Shown here piece by piece: positions 5,443 to 5,521 of a stretch of DNA of 5,521 nucleotides. The position numbers were made by a program, and so were the translations under genes. The DNA comes from Leptolyngbyaceae cyanobacterium M65_K2018_010 (GTDB lineage: Bacteria; Cyanobacteriota; Cyanobacteriia; Phormidesmidales; Phormidesmidaceae), in contig DVEE01000583.1 in the NCBI GenBank assembly GCA_015295885.1, forward strand, positions 1 through 5,521. The letters run 5' to 3'. The notes under the pieces were generated by a model, which did no database searches, was not told where the DNA came from, and saw nothing but the letters and a program-made list of their open reading frames with translations. Each line of letters starts with the position of its first letter. The first letter of the stretch is position 1.

Positions 5443-5521
5443 AGCCTTTCTCAGACAGAGGTCTGCAAAACCGATGAAGGTAGATGGCTGAGTAGATGCT
5501 GGGAGAAGGTGTCGATGACTT
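5443..5521 (-). promoter_or_regulatory. Upstream leader of the PTPA-CTERM gene, with a small hairpin
   Basis: These 79 bp precede the PTPA-CTERM ATG. CAGAC (5452-5456) and GTCTG (5461-5465) form a 5-bp stem with an AGAG loop, just upstream of the GAGAAAGG ribosome-binding region. No convincing -10/-35 pair is visible; the promoter may lie beyond the window edge. I see no coding sequence here. Confidence 0.3.

Overview
The window reads as chromosomal DNA of a cyanobacterium, probably a GC-rich Leptolyngbya/Synechococcales-like lineage (the lineage is an inference). The support is nine copies of the HIP1 octamer GCGATCGC in 5.5 kb, a cyanobacterial DUF1830 gene, a HEAT-repeat protein of the type found near phycobilisome and bilin-lyase proteins, and a protein with a PTPA-CTERM sorting tail. 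I see no tRNA, rRNA, CRISPR array, transposase or phage gene.

Layout. Positions 1-328 (minus strand) hold the first 109 codons of a HI0933/YhiN-type FAD flavoprotein that runs off the left edge. A 48-bp divergent intergenic region with a perfect TATAAT separates it from a plus-strand HEAT-repeat gene (377-1093). Next comes a 177-bp gap with two small tandem repeats, then a plus-strand DUF1830 gene (about 1271-1558). That gene converges, with only 2 bp between stop codons, on a minus-strand ABC-2 export operon: a tandem-NBD ATPase (2664-4649, GTG start) followed by its membrane permease (1561-2667), joined by a 4-bp ATGA overlap. Upstream of the ATPase on the same strand, after a 136-bp gap, is a secreted PTPA-CTERM protein (4786-5442). 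The last 79 bp hold its leader region.

How the genes work together. Only the ATPase and permease form a clear functional unit: an exporter of the E. coli YbhFSR/RbbA type, substrate unknown. No HlyD-type periplasmic adaptor and no second permease are adjacent. The ATPase is asymmetric. NBD1 has Pro where the H-loop His should be and NBD2 has a degenerate signature motif, so one composite ATP site is probably weak or silent. The gap before the ATPase holds a 13-codon leader ORF whose stop overlaps the GTG start, and a pair of alternative hairpins. These are the most interesting unexplained structures here. I do not see a clearly novel defence or mobile system.
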